A DNA stretch of 64,000 nt from Halisarca cf. caerulea (GCA_963170055.1 CAUJGJ010000083.1:1380601-1444600), one strand, 5' to 3'. Numbered from the stretch's first letter, positions 1 through 13,574 are shown. Notes: generated by a model not told the origin, from the letters alone. Program-made: numbers and translations.

Positions 1-341
1 GCAAATTTTGTTATCCATGAAAATTTATGACCCACCCCCCTTTTTACCCCAAAATTTCCTGACATACAGCAGTAGCCATTGTAATTGTGCAGCAAAAGAT
101 CACAATAATCACATTTGTTGGACCATAGTAGAATCCAAAAATACTACATAATGCATCAAGTTTGAACTAGACCAAATGGCATGGCGACTATGCTAATTAC
201 CATTCAGCAGTGATTACCACAACACCCATAAATAGATAAAAATAATACACAGCACAAATTTCTGAAATACAAATTGTCAATTATTGTCTGACAAAATATA
301 ATGTTTTAGGGATAATTAGAATTATTACTTAACCTTGTTAA

Positions 342-3300
342 AGAGGTCATTGCATGTACTTGAGAATGGCTCCAGAACAGGTGTTCTATACATTCTATCC
401 CCTAGGCACTGCTGGTGTTGCTCTGTACAGACTTCTAGCTGTCCAGGTCTTCCGTCCAGATCGACTGACTGCAATGATGAACATTTTTGTGTCATCTGTT
501 ATGGGAGAAACTTTCCTGCAGTATTGTGAGCAGGAGTTGAACTTGGCAACAATTGTTGAAGAGGAAATTACATCTAAGACACCAGTGATATTGGCATCAG
601 TAGTCGGATTTGATGCAAGTGGCAGAGTAGATGATCTAGCAGCTCAGTTGAGTAGGCAGTGTACAGCTGTTGCTATGGGTGAGCTACTCTGCGTTCCAAC
701 ATACATTTCCAAACACAAGTAGTGTGATGCTTAGTTCAATAGGGATAGTACATCAATGTTTACTCTGTAGTGTGGCAACAGTGTCTGTGCCATAAGATAT
801 CATGTTGGAATTGAATTGTGGTTTTGTGCTACTGTCTATGCAAAGTGCAACACTTCTTTTAGTACAATGGACTTGATGATGTGCTATGTCTTTTCCCTGC
901 ACAATCAGGATCTGTTGAAGGATTCACATTGGCTGAGAAGGCAATTTCATCAGCTTCCAAGACTGGACGGTATATTGAATTCCATATACTATATTATTAA
1001 GGCACAATCTGTACACTGCATATTGTAAAGAGTATCCTGAATACCTTTTAGTTGCACGTCGTATTTTTGTTTTGTGTTATCATAGTTAAGATACGTTACA
1101 TGTCATTATATTATATATCATTGTTAGCAGTGTAGCGTATGTGCAGCACTGTCTGTTCCTTCCTGATATCTATTCCCTTCAGATGGGTCATGCTGAAGAA
1201 TGTACATTTGGCTCCCCAGTGGCTGGTGCAGATGGAAAAGCGACTTCACTCAATATCACCTCATTCTGGTTTTAGACTGTTTTTGACCATGGAAATTAAT
1301 CCTAGAGTACGTGTGATGTTTTATGCCAAATATTCCTTATCTTTATTCATGTGCATTGCCATTAATTGAATTGGTATTGTTTTTAGGTTCCTGTAAACCT
1401 TTTGAGGGTATCTCGCATTACAACTTTTGAACCTCCACCAGGAGTGAGGGCTAACTTGTTGAGAACATTCAGTACAGTGTCGCCATCTAGAATGTCACGG
1501 GTGGGTTGGCAGTGTGCAGCCATTTACTGATGTATCAAATACGTACATACACTGTATGTGCTATATGTGGTTAATTTCAGTACTCCCATATTGTTTTTAT
1601 GCACATAATCTTTTTTCATCAGATACTGTAAAGTTAATGTGCATTCAGTACTATTTATGTACCATGAAGTATGTTGAAGTATTGTGCTGAATGGAATTTT
1701 GCCAATGTACAGTAAATACATACGTTTATAGTTTACAGCATATAAAATATGTGTCTGTTTTTTTAGGAACCAGCTGAAAGGTCGAAAATGTACTTCATCT
1801 TAGCATGGCTGCATGCTGTAATTCAGGAACGACTGCATTACGCACCTCTTGGGTGGGCAAAGAAATATGAATTTAATGAGTCTGATCTGAAGATGTCATG
1901 TGATACACTTGACACATGGTTGGATATGGCAGCACAGGTACATACGTAGTTCTCTGCAGATGATAGTGCATTGACAAGTTGTATATCATGCTAGTATTGC
2001 TAGTAGCATGATATACAACTTTAAAGGTATGTACATACATAATAACAGTAGCCATTCAGCTGTTTGCCAGAAATTTTTTATGTGTGTTTGGGCCAGTGGA
2101 TTACACTCAGCTGTTTGTATGCACATGTTATACACTTTGGTTGTCATATTGCTATGTACTTATTGATATGTACAGTATATGCAGGACTGTAAATTATTCA
2201 CCTTGTTCTTCTCTAGGGACGTTCCAATGTTCCTCCTGAAAAGATTCCATGGAATGCTCTTTGTACTTTACTGTCTCAATGCATTTATGGTGGTCGCATT
2301 GACAATGACTTTGACCAGGTACCACCTACTGATGTGTATGTGCTGTATTCTACACAATGTTGAGTAGACATCTTTTATTACTTTGGCTATTTTTGTACAT
2401 GCCATTTATGTACATTGCAAGTGTTTGCATGTGATGTGATTATGTTTGATTATACTAGTATGATCCTATGTGTGTTCTCATTATTGATATTCTACATGTA
2501 TGTCTCCATTAGAAACTCCTGAACAACTTTGTTCAAAAGCTTTTCAGTTCAGTCAGTTTCAGCCCAAATTTTGCCCTGATGAAAGATGTGGAAGGGTTGC
2601 CAGGCCAGCAAATATCAATGCCTGAAGGAATAAGGTGAGCCTTAAAGACGATCGATCACTGATTTATATCAGCGCTTGTTTGTGTATACATTTAGACTTT
2701 ATTTGGTGATGTACACACTTACTGTGTATGTGTATAATTACACTCTCTTGTGTACACACTCGCATTTTCTACTGTCAGTTTGTAATTGTATTTAGCACTT
2801 CTGAGTACATTTTGTGTGCAGTGGAACCTCAATTATCTGGTCTCACCCCCTGGGGTGCCAGGTGGATTATAACATATGACAAGCCAGCCATTTCTACGTA
2901 GAATTATCTACACAATAATGTCTGTCAGGAAGTGTTCAGAAAAGGCATCGACTATGTTCCATAAAATATTTATGTTATGTTCCAAACCTATATTTCCAAA
3001 AATTGACATATGCAATGGTTGATTGCTATATTCAAAATAGTTGAAAGCAATGTGCTATGTACTGTATAAACGTATTTGTGAACACTTATTCTTTTTTTTA
3101 GCATGAAGTGACGTTGAACATTAGGAAAAAGGCTGCTGTCTGTTTTTATGACATTCTATGGGTGTTCCATTGTCATTACCATACAATATCTGAAAATATG
3201 TATTTGCACTTTCCTTGCCAAAATTGTGTTATTTTTGAGTATGGGTGATTTTGGACTTAAGGAACCCTTGTGTCCCACACTGCTGGATAGCAGAGGTTCC

Positions 3301-6300
3301 CTTGTATTTATGATTACTATTTGCTCATGTAAAATGCACTTTCATTTTCAGGAGAGAGGATTTCCTCCAGTGGATAGAAGCACTTCCTGATACACAGACA
3401 CCTTCCTGGCTAGGTCTCCCAAACACTGCTCAGAAAGTAATGCTCAGATTAAAAGGTTTGTATCTTTTCTCTTTCAAATTACACCAATATTATGAGGCAA
3501 ACACACTTCTCTATGTACACATGTAAAATATGTACTCATGTACAGTACATGACAAAAGTAACTTATGTTTTTCCGCAAACGTACGCACAGAAATCCCCGG
3601 AATATTAGTTAAACATCCGCGCAGTAAACCGCAAACATGCATTGTCAAAGTTCCGTGCCCGCAGAAACATCGATCACAATACATGTTAGGATTATCAATA
3701 ACACACACATGCTTAAACACAGAAGTTAAAAACTTAACGACTCGATGGTTCGCCATTCTTTTCTGCAACAATTGGAATAACTTGGGAAAGATGGCCTATG
3801 AACTTGGAACAAACATCGGGCTTCAGAGTCTTCCAAAACTCTCTGATCCCAGCCTCCAGTTCTTGGAGATCCTTGGGTTTTACTTTTGCCCTAAGGTGGG
3901 TTTTCATCACTCCCCAGACCAGCTCAATAGGGTTCAACTTTGTTCTGTCGTAGCTAATCATTATTGCAACTATTGGGAGTAAGTTTTATTATATCGATAT
4001 TGCAGCGCACTAATAACAGCCATTTTTGTCAGTATTTTTGGAGTTTTCGCAGACTACAGTATATACGCCTATGCGCGGACTAAGCATTTTATTTCCACAA
4101 AATTTCCGTGAATTCCTGTTTCCTTGCATTGTGGAAGTTGGCGGAAAAACATAAGTTACTTTTGTCATGTACTGTATCTATGTACTGTATGTACAGTGTA
4201 TCATGCTTATTTCTAACTTGATTAGCTGCACACGTTGTTATGTTTTACAGGAACTACTGTTATTGCCAAACTCTTGAAGATGCAGCTGCTAAGTGATGAT
4301 GATGAAGTGGTCACCACGCTAGAAGCAGATAAAGGGTATGTATTCCGTATTACAGGAAGGTTGCTAGATTCATAACCAGGACTATGTGAACTTTTAATGA
4401 GGTGCTACTGTATGTGTACACATGTGGCTGAAGTGTTTTAGGAAACCATTGTTTACATATATAGACAAATAGCAATAGACCCAAACTACTACAAATAATG
4501 CAGTACCTGCCTGTTAATTCCATATTTTATCAGTCTTTGTGTGTACTGTTGTGTAAGATTTATGATGTAATTTTTTTAGTGTGAACATTATTTGCTGTAT
4601 TGATTTGATAGCATTTTACGGAATTACACTACCACTGTTTTCAACAGTCTGCCTGTAGCAGTGGCTGGTACTCATCTTAATTTAGCAAACTTGGGCAACC
4701 AATACATACATGTGTACTGTATGCATACGTACAGTAAATGCCAGGCCTCAGAAACCAAACTTATACAGGTGTCATGCACATGGCCTGTGATACTTGAGTG
4801 AATTGTTTGTGTATGGAATTTCTCCATGATTATTGACCTATGGTATATTTATGTACTTACAATACATGTGTTAGTCAGATGTGCATATGTATGTTTGACT
4901 GTACCAATCCCCTGCATTGGGTATTTATGTTGCCCTGTATAGTGGTAGAACGATAAAGCAAAGCTTCTTCTCAACTACAGTAGTTAAAATACAATACCTT
5001 TACTGTTGTTTGTGGTTTGACGATTTTATCATAACTGTAGTGTTAACTGTCTTGTTAAATGCAGTAAGAAACCCTTGGCTGGAGGTGATGGAAGACCTAG
5101 CTGGATGCTTACTTTGCTGGGAACAGCTCAGAAGTGGATATCTATTTTGCCTCAGGTACCAAATGATTGTGTTTAACAATTATCCAAAATTATCTTTCCC
5201 TAGAAATTTGATGTTGCTTTTTGAGCACATTGATGTTTGGTTGTAATTGCTTATTATTTGGAAAGTTTATTCCGTACATTGCAATATCTTACACTTGCAT
5301 GAGTATTTTGTGTTCCTTCATCATTTTCCCTTGTTTTCAAGTTTAGTGTTGGTCAGATCTTTTATCCTTGTGCTTTATGTCTTATGGGTGGAATGATAAT
5401 AAGTGTACTATGTACAAGTGATTGCATGCTTATTGATTTTACAGTACATATACCATTTAATACCTGCTGCTATGCATTTAAGATTATTCACCTCCCTATT
5501 ATAGAAACTCAATCCTCTCCGAAGAACTGCTGACAGTTTAAAGGACCCTATGTTTCGATTTTTTGAGCGCGAAGTATGTACTTTGATCTACATGATTGTG
5601 CATCAATCTTTGCTGACATTTTCGTTCAGTAGATACGTACATCATTCATGTACTGTTGTATGACATATGTAGATTGCTTCAGGGATGAAGTTGCTGAAAG
5701 TTATATGTAGAGATTTGCTGGATGTTGTCAAAGTCTGTGAGGGGAAAATGAAGCAAACCAATTATCTGCGAACACTCATTAGTGATTTAGTTAAAGGTGT
5801 GGTAAGCCTGAATGCTTTCTATCTGTATGAAAACATGCAGTACTTTAGTATGCTATTGCATACATTTGTGCTCCCACTCTCTCCATTATCCTTCCATATG
5901 TTGGGATTGCGGAGACAAGATTGGTCTTCACGTTGTGCTGTCTGTCATCTGCTTTCTGCTTGCAATTTGTATGGTTACTATTAAATGTCAGTAGATAATT
6001 TTATGGTTGAAAGTGCTGCAAAAATTGTTGTTCTGTTGTTGAACAAAAGTAATACTCAAGTCTTTTGGTGTTTGTCTTTATCAATGCTCAAAAGAGATTG
6101 TGTACAGTACATGTGTGCATTGTATATACATATGTACTCAAAAGTGTCTGGTTGGTGTACAATGTTTACCATTCTTTTAAGCATGTATTGTTTTGATTGG
6201 ATCTCTTTGTCTTGTTTCAATTTGATAGGAATCATCCCAGAAACATGGAAATGCTACACTGTCCCTCCTGGTTTAACTGTTTTGCACTGGGTAACTGATT

Positions 6301-9300
6301 TCAGTAAGAGAATTGAACAGCTGCAGAAGATTTCGAACTTAGCTGACAAGGGTGGAATTAAGGCTCTTCGGGTAGGCTCAATCTTTACACTTTATACTTT
6401 TGTGGAGTAGTTTGTGTGGAATTAATTGATTGTTAGTACTGATTCTTTATGGAAAAGTGGGAATTTGAGGTTCCACTATACGTACGTGTATGTCATGTTT
6501 TTAATGTACAGTATTAGTTGTATCTACATATAGTCCTTTGCTTTGAATTTTGTTTCCAGTCCATGATTTGTCTCTATACATAAACTAGCCAGCTGTACTA
6601 TGTATGTAACTTGCCATGTTGTAACCTTGTTCATTTCTACTATGTTGCCACCATGTTTATTTCTCTCTTTGTGTTCTATTGGTACTTAAAAACGACATGC
6701 ACAGAACTTTGATTTTTGCCTTCACAGTGTTGTATTGGCTGTACCTATGCCAAATTGATTTGATCTTCTTTCTTGTTTATGAACTCTGCAGTCTGCACAT
6801 GTCTGGCTTGGTGGCCTTTTCTCACCAGAAGCTTTTGTTACTGCCTCACGGCAACATGTTGCACAGGAAAACAAATGGTCATTGGAAGAGCTTCAGTTGA
6901 AGGTACAGTATTGTCATATCTGTATTCTGGAATTGTGTTTTGACATTAAGCATATGTGCAATACATGACACCAGCACTTGTGCCAGTCTGCAGTCAAGAT
7001 GTCTTTTGAGACTCACTTTTCGTCTAACTTTTGGTCACTGACAAACAGTATCATATTTAAAGTACTAATAGCACCACTGAGTTGAGAAAGAAAGTCAAAA
7101 AAGCTAGTACATACGTATATGAGGAAAATGAAGTTTTGTATATCATCCATAATATGTGGATGTTTTGCTGAAAGTTAACACTTTTCGTGGATGTGTGCAG
7201 GCTAATGCTGTTTACTGGTGAAGGAAGAAAAGATTTTCATTCATAATTAACTTGTATGTAATGTACTGTATTATATGCCTTATGACTTACCTTATGCGCT
7301 CAAATTTTTGCAGGATGAAACTTTCGCGGATCGTCGATTTTCGATATTTTCGTGGTTTTTATTTTTGTGGATCCCCCTTTAATCCTTCCTTTATTTAGCC
7401 TTTTACTGACCTAAACTGCTTTAGTTTCCAATGAAAATTTTTAGAGAAAAGAGTGAAGGCGCTGCAGTGCTTCTCCACGACCCCTTGTTCTTTTGATGGA
7501 TCTTGGTCATTGCACAAGAGCTCGACTTAAATATTTGCACATGGCTTCCAGTCTGCGAAAACTGTGAAAGTTTCATCCCGTGAAATTTCAGTGCATACAG
7601 TATCTGGAGCGTGAAGAATGATTGGGATATTTCATTCATTGTATCGGTAGAATTTTCAGAAGTTGTCCTGATTTTATTATCATGATGTACATGTGACTAC
7701 CATAATATTTCAGTATGTGGTCCATTGTGTACATCAGTTCCAGGAATTGATGCATAATGGTATGCACAGTTACATGGAGAACTCTGTTATGTAGAATATC
7801 CACATTCTAAAACATAGGATAATGACAAAATTAATTGTCAGTATTTGAGTATATACCAGTTCTTGTCAACTTCACTCTCTGTAGGTTTATGTTGGGAATG
7901 ACAAGCCTGTGGACAAGTTCAGCTTTGCAATACTAGGTACATATGTACTTGACTGTATTTAAGATTACATGTTCATGCAGTGTGTGTTGTATGCTGTAAA
8001 CTTGTATATAATATATGTACTTTGCATTTGTTATGCTCTTGTGCAGTGTATGTACTGTATAATAGTTGTATATATTGTAAAATGGTTTATGCATTGACAG
8101 GATTACAAGCTGTTGGAGCCAACATCCAAGGCTGTAGGGCAACACTGTCATCTGAAGTAGCTGTTGACTTACCTGTTTCACTGTTAACGTGGACTAGGTA
8201 AAGAATTTGTTCTTCAGTACGTATGAGTATTCGCATACCAAAGACTTTTTGTTGTACTCTTACCTATTTTAGAGTTTCAAGTGAAGTGAGGGAATCCAGT
8301 AGCAAGGTGAGGAAATTCTTCAAACAACTGTGCCCTTGCATTTAAAAACAGGTCAAAGTTGCTACTCAAGATGGAGGAAAATGTAACCTTTCCAACACCA
8401 GCTGACAAAGTGTCCGGCCACTTTCAAAATATGACCGGACATGACCTGACATGAAACAAGTGTAAATTACATACTATTAGAGCAAATAATCTGACCATTT
8501 TCACACACAGAGCTGATACATTAGCAGGGGGTACTATATTTTAAACACTCCTCAGTTAGTGGGAATCTTCTAGGAGTTGTGTGCGAATCTTCAAACTAAC
8601 TTATGGGATTGTTTTTCAATTTGTGAATATTATCTTCAAACCTTGACAAACTTTGTACCATGGATACAACCAACACACTCACTTCTTCGGATCTGCTTCA
8701 ATAAAGCTAACTGCTTTCTTCCATCTTTCAAATGCATTTAAACTGATTGTTTCCACTTGCTGCTGACCAGTGGTCGGGCAGGTTCATTTTCTCCTCAGTG
8801 GAGTAGGAACACACCACAACCAAAAAAAAAAAAAAAAAAAAAACTGCTGGAGGGGCTGGTTCCAGCATGAAGAACAGGTCAATCAAAAAGAAAAAAGAGA
8901 AGGAGAAAGTATTTTGACACATGTAACATTTAACTGAGTTTCTCAATGGTGCATAATATTTATATCTTTATGCTCATATTTTATTTGATAATTATCACTA
9001 CGTAGACAAATATATAAGTTGCCATAAATGTACCCACATGTACCCCCAATGTACAGTATCTTCCTACTCCACTGCATGCTCCTAATTGATTACCATTTTG
9101 TGACAGGACATTTTGTCCACTCACATGTGATCTGGCACGGCAGATGGCTGATGTCCACCTGTTACATTTTTCACTGCAAGGATAGTTTCATTAGTGGGCT
9201 GGAACACCCTATGTTGAATGCTTAGAGCGTATTTACTGTTCATTGATCCATCTAGAAAATGTTATAATTTTATATACAGGGAAGTTTTTTTCTTTGCTGG

Positions 9301-9782
9301 CATGGGATGGTGTTGATGTTAGTACAGAGTGTTGTGCATCTCAACCTTATAGGTAACGACTCCCACCATATTCGATTCCCTATTGCATTTATTTTAAAAC
9401 TTGTCCAATCCTGAAGGACAAATGCACGTGTATATGACATGATTCAGAAATTGTCCCAATGTGACAGTGTACTGTACATTACTGTACATAATACTCTTGC
9501 CAATGTTATGCTCAGTGTCAAATCATTGAATACTGCAAGCGATTGTATTAGCAACTCTTTCTCCATCTACTTGCACTGCAGTGTGGCCTACATTGGTGCT
9601 TACTACCCATCGACCTTAATAATTAAATGAAATTGTTTATATGCAATTTTCATTTTGTACAGGTGTCGCTGCCATTCTACCTGCTGCAAACTCGGTCAGA
9701 ACTGCTATTCACTGCTGAATTTGACACAGACACAAGCAATTTCTATGAACGCGGAGTTGCTGTTGTGTGTTCCAGCTTGTAG
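342..9782 (+). CDS. DYNC1H1: Cytoplasmic dynein 1 heavy chain, C-terminal part (18 exons)
   Basis: This is the C-terminal ~686 residues of the minus-end-directed microtubule motor heavy chain (end of the AAA ring plus the C-terminal domain). I joined these exons at GT-AG sites with consistent phases: ~342-678, 909-969, 1183-1306, 1387-1500, 1767-1937, 2217-2318, 2513-2634, 3352-3455, 4251-4335, 5065-5155, 5505-5573, 5673-5796, 6229-6371, 6792-6902, 7885-7936, 8101-8197, 8273-8306, 9663-9782 (TAG stop). Family-typical strings include [75 protein letters not shown] and the ending FYERGVAVV. These fit cytoplasmic dynein 1 better than axonemal or dynein 2 chains. The start of the first listed exon is approximate, and upstream exons lie outside the window. 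No canonical AATAAA was seen soon after the stop. Introns host at least three MITE-like insertions. Confidence 0.95.
2819..3305. mobile_element. MITE-like element, CAGTGGAACCTC ends
   Basis: Imperfect inverted ends sit in a dynein intron: CAGTGGAACCTC near 2819 and its approximate complement (GAGGTTCCCTTG) ending near 3305. The left end reads on into AATTATCTGG and the right end mirrors it imperfectly. There is no coding capacity. The termini resemble other CAGTNNAACCTC elements in this window, which end in TA. The exact boundaries are uncertain. Confidence 0.45.
3543..4174 (-). mobile_element. Internally deleted Tc1/mariner-type element with TA duplications
   Basis: Near-perfect terminal inverted repeats of about 35 bp begin CAGTACATGACAAAAG and are flanked on both sides by TA (3541-3542 and 4175-4176), the target signature of Tc1/mariner elements. 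The 632-bp interior keeps only the 3' end of a transposase gene on the minus strand. It lies in a dynein heavy chain intron, antisense to the host. Its ends and protein are related to, but diverged from, those of the 3-kb element at 21817-24803, so it looks like an older deletion derivative of a sister family. Confidence 0.85.
3734..3961 (-). pseudogene. Tc1-like transposase C-terminal remnant
   Basis: The 75-codon open stretch contains LNPIELVWG followed by [21 protein letters not shown] and VCSKFIGHL. This is the C-terminal block of a DD34E transposase that carries the third acidic residue (the E of NPIE). The N-terminal helix-turn-helix and the first two catalytic aspartates are missing. 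It aligns residue for residue, with substitutions, to the C-terminus of the intact transposase at 22131-23153, so it is a decayed relative and not a host gene. Confidence 0.85.
7294..7597. mobile_element. MITE-like element with TTTCGCGG-type ends
   Basis: An imperfect inverted repeat in a dynein intron. The left end carries GGATGAAACTTTCGCGG and the right end carries its near complement (CTGTGAAAGTTTCATCC), both preceded by TATGC-like tips. The interior contains further TTTTCG/GTGG motifs. It resembles the better preserved 14362-14876 element. No ORF was recognised. Confidence 0.45.
8820..8842. repeat. Poly(A) tract inside dynein intron
   Basis: An uninterrupted run of about 23 A residues in the last large dynein intron (8307-9662). 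No TSD-flanked retroposon body was recognised around it. The rest of that intron shows nothing beyond short dispersed motifs such as GGACATTTTGTC. Confidence 0.8.
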
Positions 9783-10094
9783 TAGGTCTGCTGGCTTGAA
9801 CTGGGCTTATTTACTAACATCCATAGCATAGAAATAATAATATAGTATAGTTATTACAGGATTTACAACTATTAGAATAAGCATATTATACTTTGATTTG
9901 CAACTTCGTTTGCTATGTATCATTGCTGTAGAATATGATAGTATTGGATCCTCTTAAATCTACATTTTGTGTAGACCTTTGTACTGTACGTATGTACAAT
10001 GTGCATATCTACAGTACATTAGCTGATGGTATATTTACCACAGATAAGCTGACTACAGTATAGATGCTAATTTTCGTGCAAAGTATATATATTC

Positions 10095-10560
10095 CCAAAT
10101 CTAAGGATGAGGGGAATATGCTCTCAAAAGCTCCATTTATGCTATATGTTACTGTGCTGAAGGTTCAATCCCAATAATATGCATTGAAATTTAATTACCA
10201 ATTATTCCTTCAAAATATTTAAACATAGTATATGCGTAGTATAGAATGATGGGCCGGTATACAACCACACAACATTGTTACCACATGCATGCAAGCTGCA
10301 AAGATCAGTATACATGCAATTATTCCTCAATTGATAGGAATTACCGCACTACTGCTTGTACTGACAAACTCTAACTAGAGATTAATTACCTACGTTCCCT
10401 ATTCAGAGTACTAGTTGAGCTATTGGTAGCCATGCATTTTAAACCACTTGGCATTGGATATGCCAGCTATGAATTCTGATTATTCCCACATTATGCCTGT
10501 GAAATTTCAACACCTATTATTCCCTAATCTATGCCAGCATATTCCCCTCATCCTATACCC
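10095..10560. repeat. Inverted-repeat (MITE-like) unit between dynein and ATPase genes
   Basis: GATGAGGGGAATATGCT near 10104 is mirrored exactly by AGCATATTCCCCTCATC near 10535, and the flanking bases (CCCAAATC) occur outside both arms. The ~465-bp unit has no ORF of note. It probably represents a non-autonomous element. The intergenic stretch 10561-11490 beyond it shows no recognised feature. Confidence 0.5.
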
Positions 10561-11494
10561 AAATCCCAAAGTTGGTTCTAAATCATGATTTTATAGTTTC
10601 ACAAATGGCCCAGTCCATAATAATTTATTACTATAATATTATGTTAGATTAATATACTACCTATATATTGATCAAACCATGCCAATATTCGTGATTGAGT
10701 TTATACATAAAATACAGGGAGATGTTGCGAACTGTGCATGCATTGCAATAATGCACACAGGAGATCATATTTGATGGTGTAAAAAGTATATAATACATAC
10801 GTAGTATAGGCCGGGGACTGTATAAGGATCGATGCATGCATGCTTGCAGTATGCATGCAGTATACACCAAAGACCATAATACATATTGCAGAACTTGTGG
10901 TATAAAAGACAGTAGCTGCACAGTTTATAATCAAATGAAAAATGATGCTCTTTCTGCAGGTATTAATAATATTATTATGTGAACCAAAGCCATTAGGCCC
11001 TATAGAGCTTACCAAATAGCCTCATGCAGTATTGGAATTGAGTCAAGTTCGTTCTGGAAGTCTAAAAAATACAATGTCTATGCATGGAACTCTGGGAGAA
11101 ACATGTCTATTATTTTATTGTATACGTATATGTACTGTACTCCTTATACCCTATATGCTACTCTATACTTCTCTTAATTCCATGGAAACAGCTAGTCTGA
11201 ATTAGAAGCACGAACCTTAAATTCCTCATGCATGAGGAATTTAAGGATAGTAGATTGTAGATGTAGTCTGGTGTATATAGCCATGCAACTGCAATCTCCC
11301 TTAATCGGCCATTTTTTGCAAGCATATGTGGGACTATTGTTGCTGCGCCTGCTTGATGCCATGCAGTCATGGTGTGAATGGGTCTGCATGGGTTATATCA
11401 GACTGTAATCAATATAATATTATATATATATATATTTTTTTTTTTCACTGTAATAATGAATAACATATCACCAAAAAAAAAGAAAATACAAGAA

Positions 11495-12222
11495 TTACGT
11501 GCAGAGTTCATCATCATAGTCAATGTGGCTAGGGGGAAGAGTCCCCAAGATAGCAGCTGAATTGCAGCGTTGAATGCACACACTAATTCTCTGGCAGAGT
11601 CTTGAGAATTCATCTATCTCACTAGATGTGTCCCGAATTCGCCTATTCAGGTCCCGAACAAAGGCCATTGATTGCTCTCCAAAGACCCCTGTGGTCTCCA
11701 TAGCTAGGGAAACAAAAAAATGAGAGGTCGTGAGCTCGTGGTACCTGTCTAGCTTCTGACGGGCAGCCTGATCAGCTAAGCGTCCTGCACCATGGCTCGA
11801 CAGCCCAATGTTAGACGGTGCAAAAGAGTCATGCACTGTAACGTCCCACACCAAGGAGCGACCCCTGGACCAGGGAATAAGGGTAAGTCCATCTGGTCTG
11901 GAGTCATTGGCTGTACATAGACCACGAGGTTCCAAAACTGCTGGAATGTTAGCTGCAGCTAGCGAGCGCTTCACCACCTCATTGAGTTGGGAATGGCGAG
12001 GATGCCGGCCCTGACTCCTTCTACAGCTCAGTCCATGCGTGCCTGATTCATCAACTTCCTTGCCACACTGGTGGCAGACGTGCCGAGAACACAGAGACAA
12101 GTCGAGGCGGAGGCTTACTGCAGTTGAGATGACAATGTCCTCCATATGGAGACCAAGGGCAGTGATGGGTGGAGCATTAAGCCATGCTCCAGACTCTTTT
12201 CTCTGTGAAGCAAGTAGCCTAG
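11495..12222 (-). pseudogene. 3' fragment of a retroelement ORF: zinc motif plus restriction-like endonuclease domain
   Basis: About 240 sense codons on the minus strand end at a stop at 11495. In order they show HVCHQCGKEV, then THGLSC (a C-x2-C...H-x3-C zinc-binding pattern), then RHSQLNEVVKRSL, NIPAVLEP, SRPDGLTLIPW and VWDVTVHD. The PDG...DVTV pair is typical of PD-(D/E)XK restriction-like endonuclease domains found C-terminal to reverse transcriptase in some invertebrate retroelements. No reverse transcriptase lies upstream: the reading frame runs into a TA microsatellite at ~12230, so this is a 5'-truncated copy. The family assignment is from memory of such proteins and the exact clade is uncertain. 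Confidence 0.6.
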
Positions 12223-12227
12223 CCTTA

Positions 12228-12261
<34 letters not shown>

Positions 12262-12301
12262 TGTGAAGCAAGTAGCCTAGCCTTACTGTATATATATATA
12301 T
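12203..12301. repeat. 58-bp tandem duplication with (TA)n
   Basis: CTGTGAAGCAAGTAGCCTAG followed by CCTTACTG and a (TA)n run occurs twice, starting at 12203 and 12261. The unit includes the upstream edge of the retroelement fragment, so the duplication happened after that insertion, probably by slippage through the TA tract. Confidence 0.85.
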
Positions 12302-12450
12302 AGTAGAACCTCGTTAGAAAGAACACTGTTAACGAGTAATAAATGGTTAGGAAGTACAAGAATGTGATTAACAAGTACTACAGATAGTGAGTAGCACTTT
12401 GGAGGGTCCCCAGGTGTACTCACTAATTATAAAGAGGTTTGACTGTATAT
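12299..12450. mobile_element. Short MITE, TAGAACCTC / GAGGTTTGACTG ends
   Basis: The left end (TAGTAGAACCTCG) and right end (AGAGGTTTGACTGTA) are imperfect inverted repeats of the CAGTNNAACCTC type, about 150 bp apart and ending in TA. It belongs with the elements at 2819 and 28139. It has no coding content. Confidence 0.45.
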
Positions 12451-13002
12451 ATATTAAACCTATAGACAAACCAGCTGCAGGGCTTTCCTGCGTGTTGATC
12501 ATTGCAATGGCAATAATGCAAATTGGTAAACCTGGCCCTTGCATGCATATGGGTCCTTTATAAGCATCTATAGACCTATATATAGTGTAGTATATACGTA
12601 TACACTATATATGTATAGCTATAATATAATTAAATACTGGTATGAAATATAGTGTATATGTTAGCATTGCATGTCCTTATGAATTAACTTCGATATTATA
12701 TATACTAACTTTTAGAACTGTATAATATAATATTATATTAATCGATCTTGAATCTATAACAATCATTGCATACATGCATGCATGTGAATGAATGCAATAT
12801 TGCACATACATCAGTATACTTTAATTCTTATATAATACAAACATTGCATTGAATGCATGCATACCTTTAAATTTTGTATATCATTTTCATATGTTTTTTT
12901 TTGTATTTTCTGTGTGCCTTTGTATATAGCCTTGGGCTATATATAGCTCCCCTGAATAAATAAGATACTATTCCTATCCTATTCTATACTAGAATGCATG
13001 TC

Positions 13003-13130
<128 letters not shown>

Positions 13131-13360
13131 TATACTGTAAACGCATGCGGACATGTCTATGAATACACACACGTGCATGTACCTTAGCGCACACATGCAC
13201 ACTCACATGAGCACAAACATGCAACTACACACTAACATGCACACAAACATCCACATTTTTGTATGCACACTTGAAAGAATGCAAATATACACACAAATAC
13301 ATATGTCCACGTACAGTATCTAAACGTAAACACATACACAGTATACGTGCACACGCATGC

Positions 13361-13362
13361 AT

Positions 13363-13452
<90 letters not shown>
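13361..13452. repeat. (CA)n microsatellite, second tract
   Basis: An essentially pure CA run ~230 bp from the first tract. The spacer between them is also CA-rich (ACACAAAC, CATGCACAC), suggesting a decayed single microsatellite array. Confidence 0.95.
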
Positions 13453-13453
<1 letters not shown>

Positions 13454-13515
13454 AGGACTAGAGTAAGGGAGATTGGGGGTACTGTATGTCTATGAGATGT
13501 ACGTAGGTGGCAGAA

Positions 13516-13574
13516 TAGTCTAGCCAGCTGTGCTGTCAGCGCTTATGTACGAACGCGGCCAGCTGGCTGGACTA
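13516..13574. mobile_element. Mini inverted-repeat element (TAGTCYAGCCAGCTG ends)
   Basis: TAGTCTAGCCAGCTG at the left is mirrored by CAGCTGGCTGGACTA at the right, with one mismatch in 15. The whole unit is only 59 bp. A 94-bp relative sits at 36121-36214, where an empty site is also visible. Confidence 0.55.
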
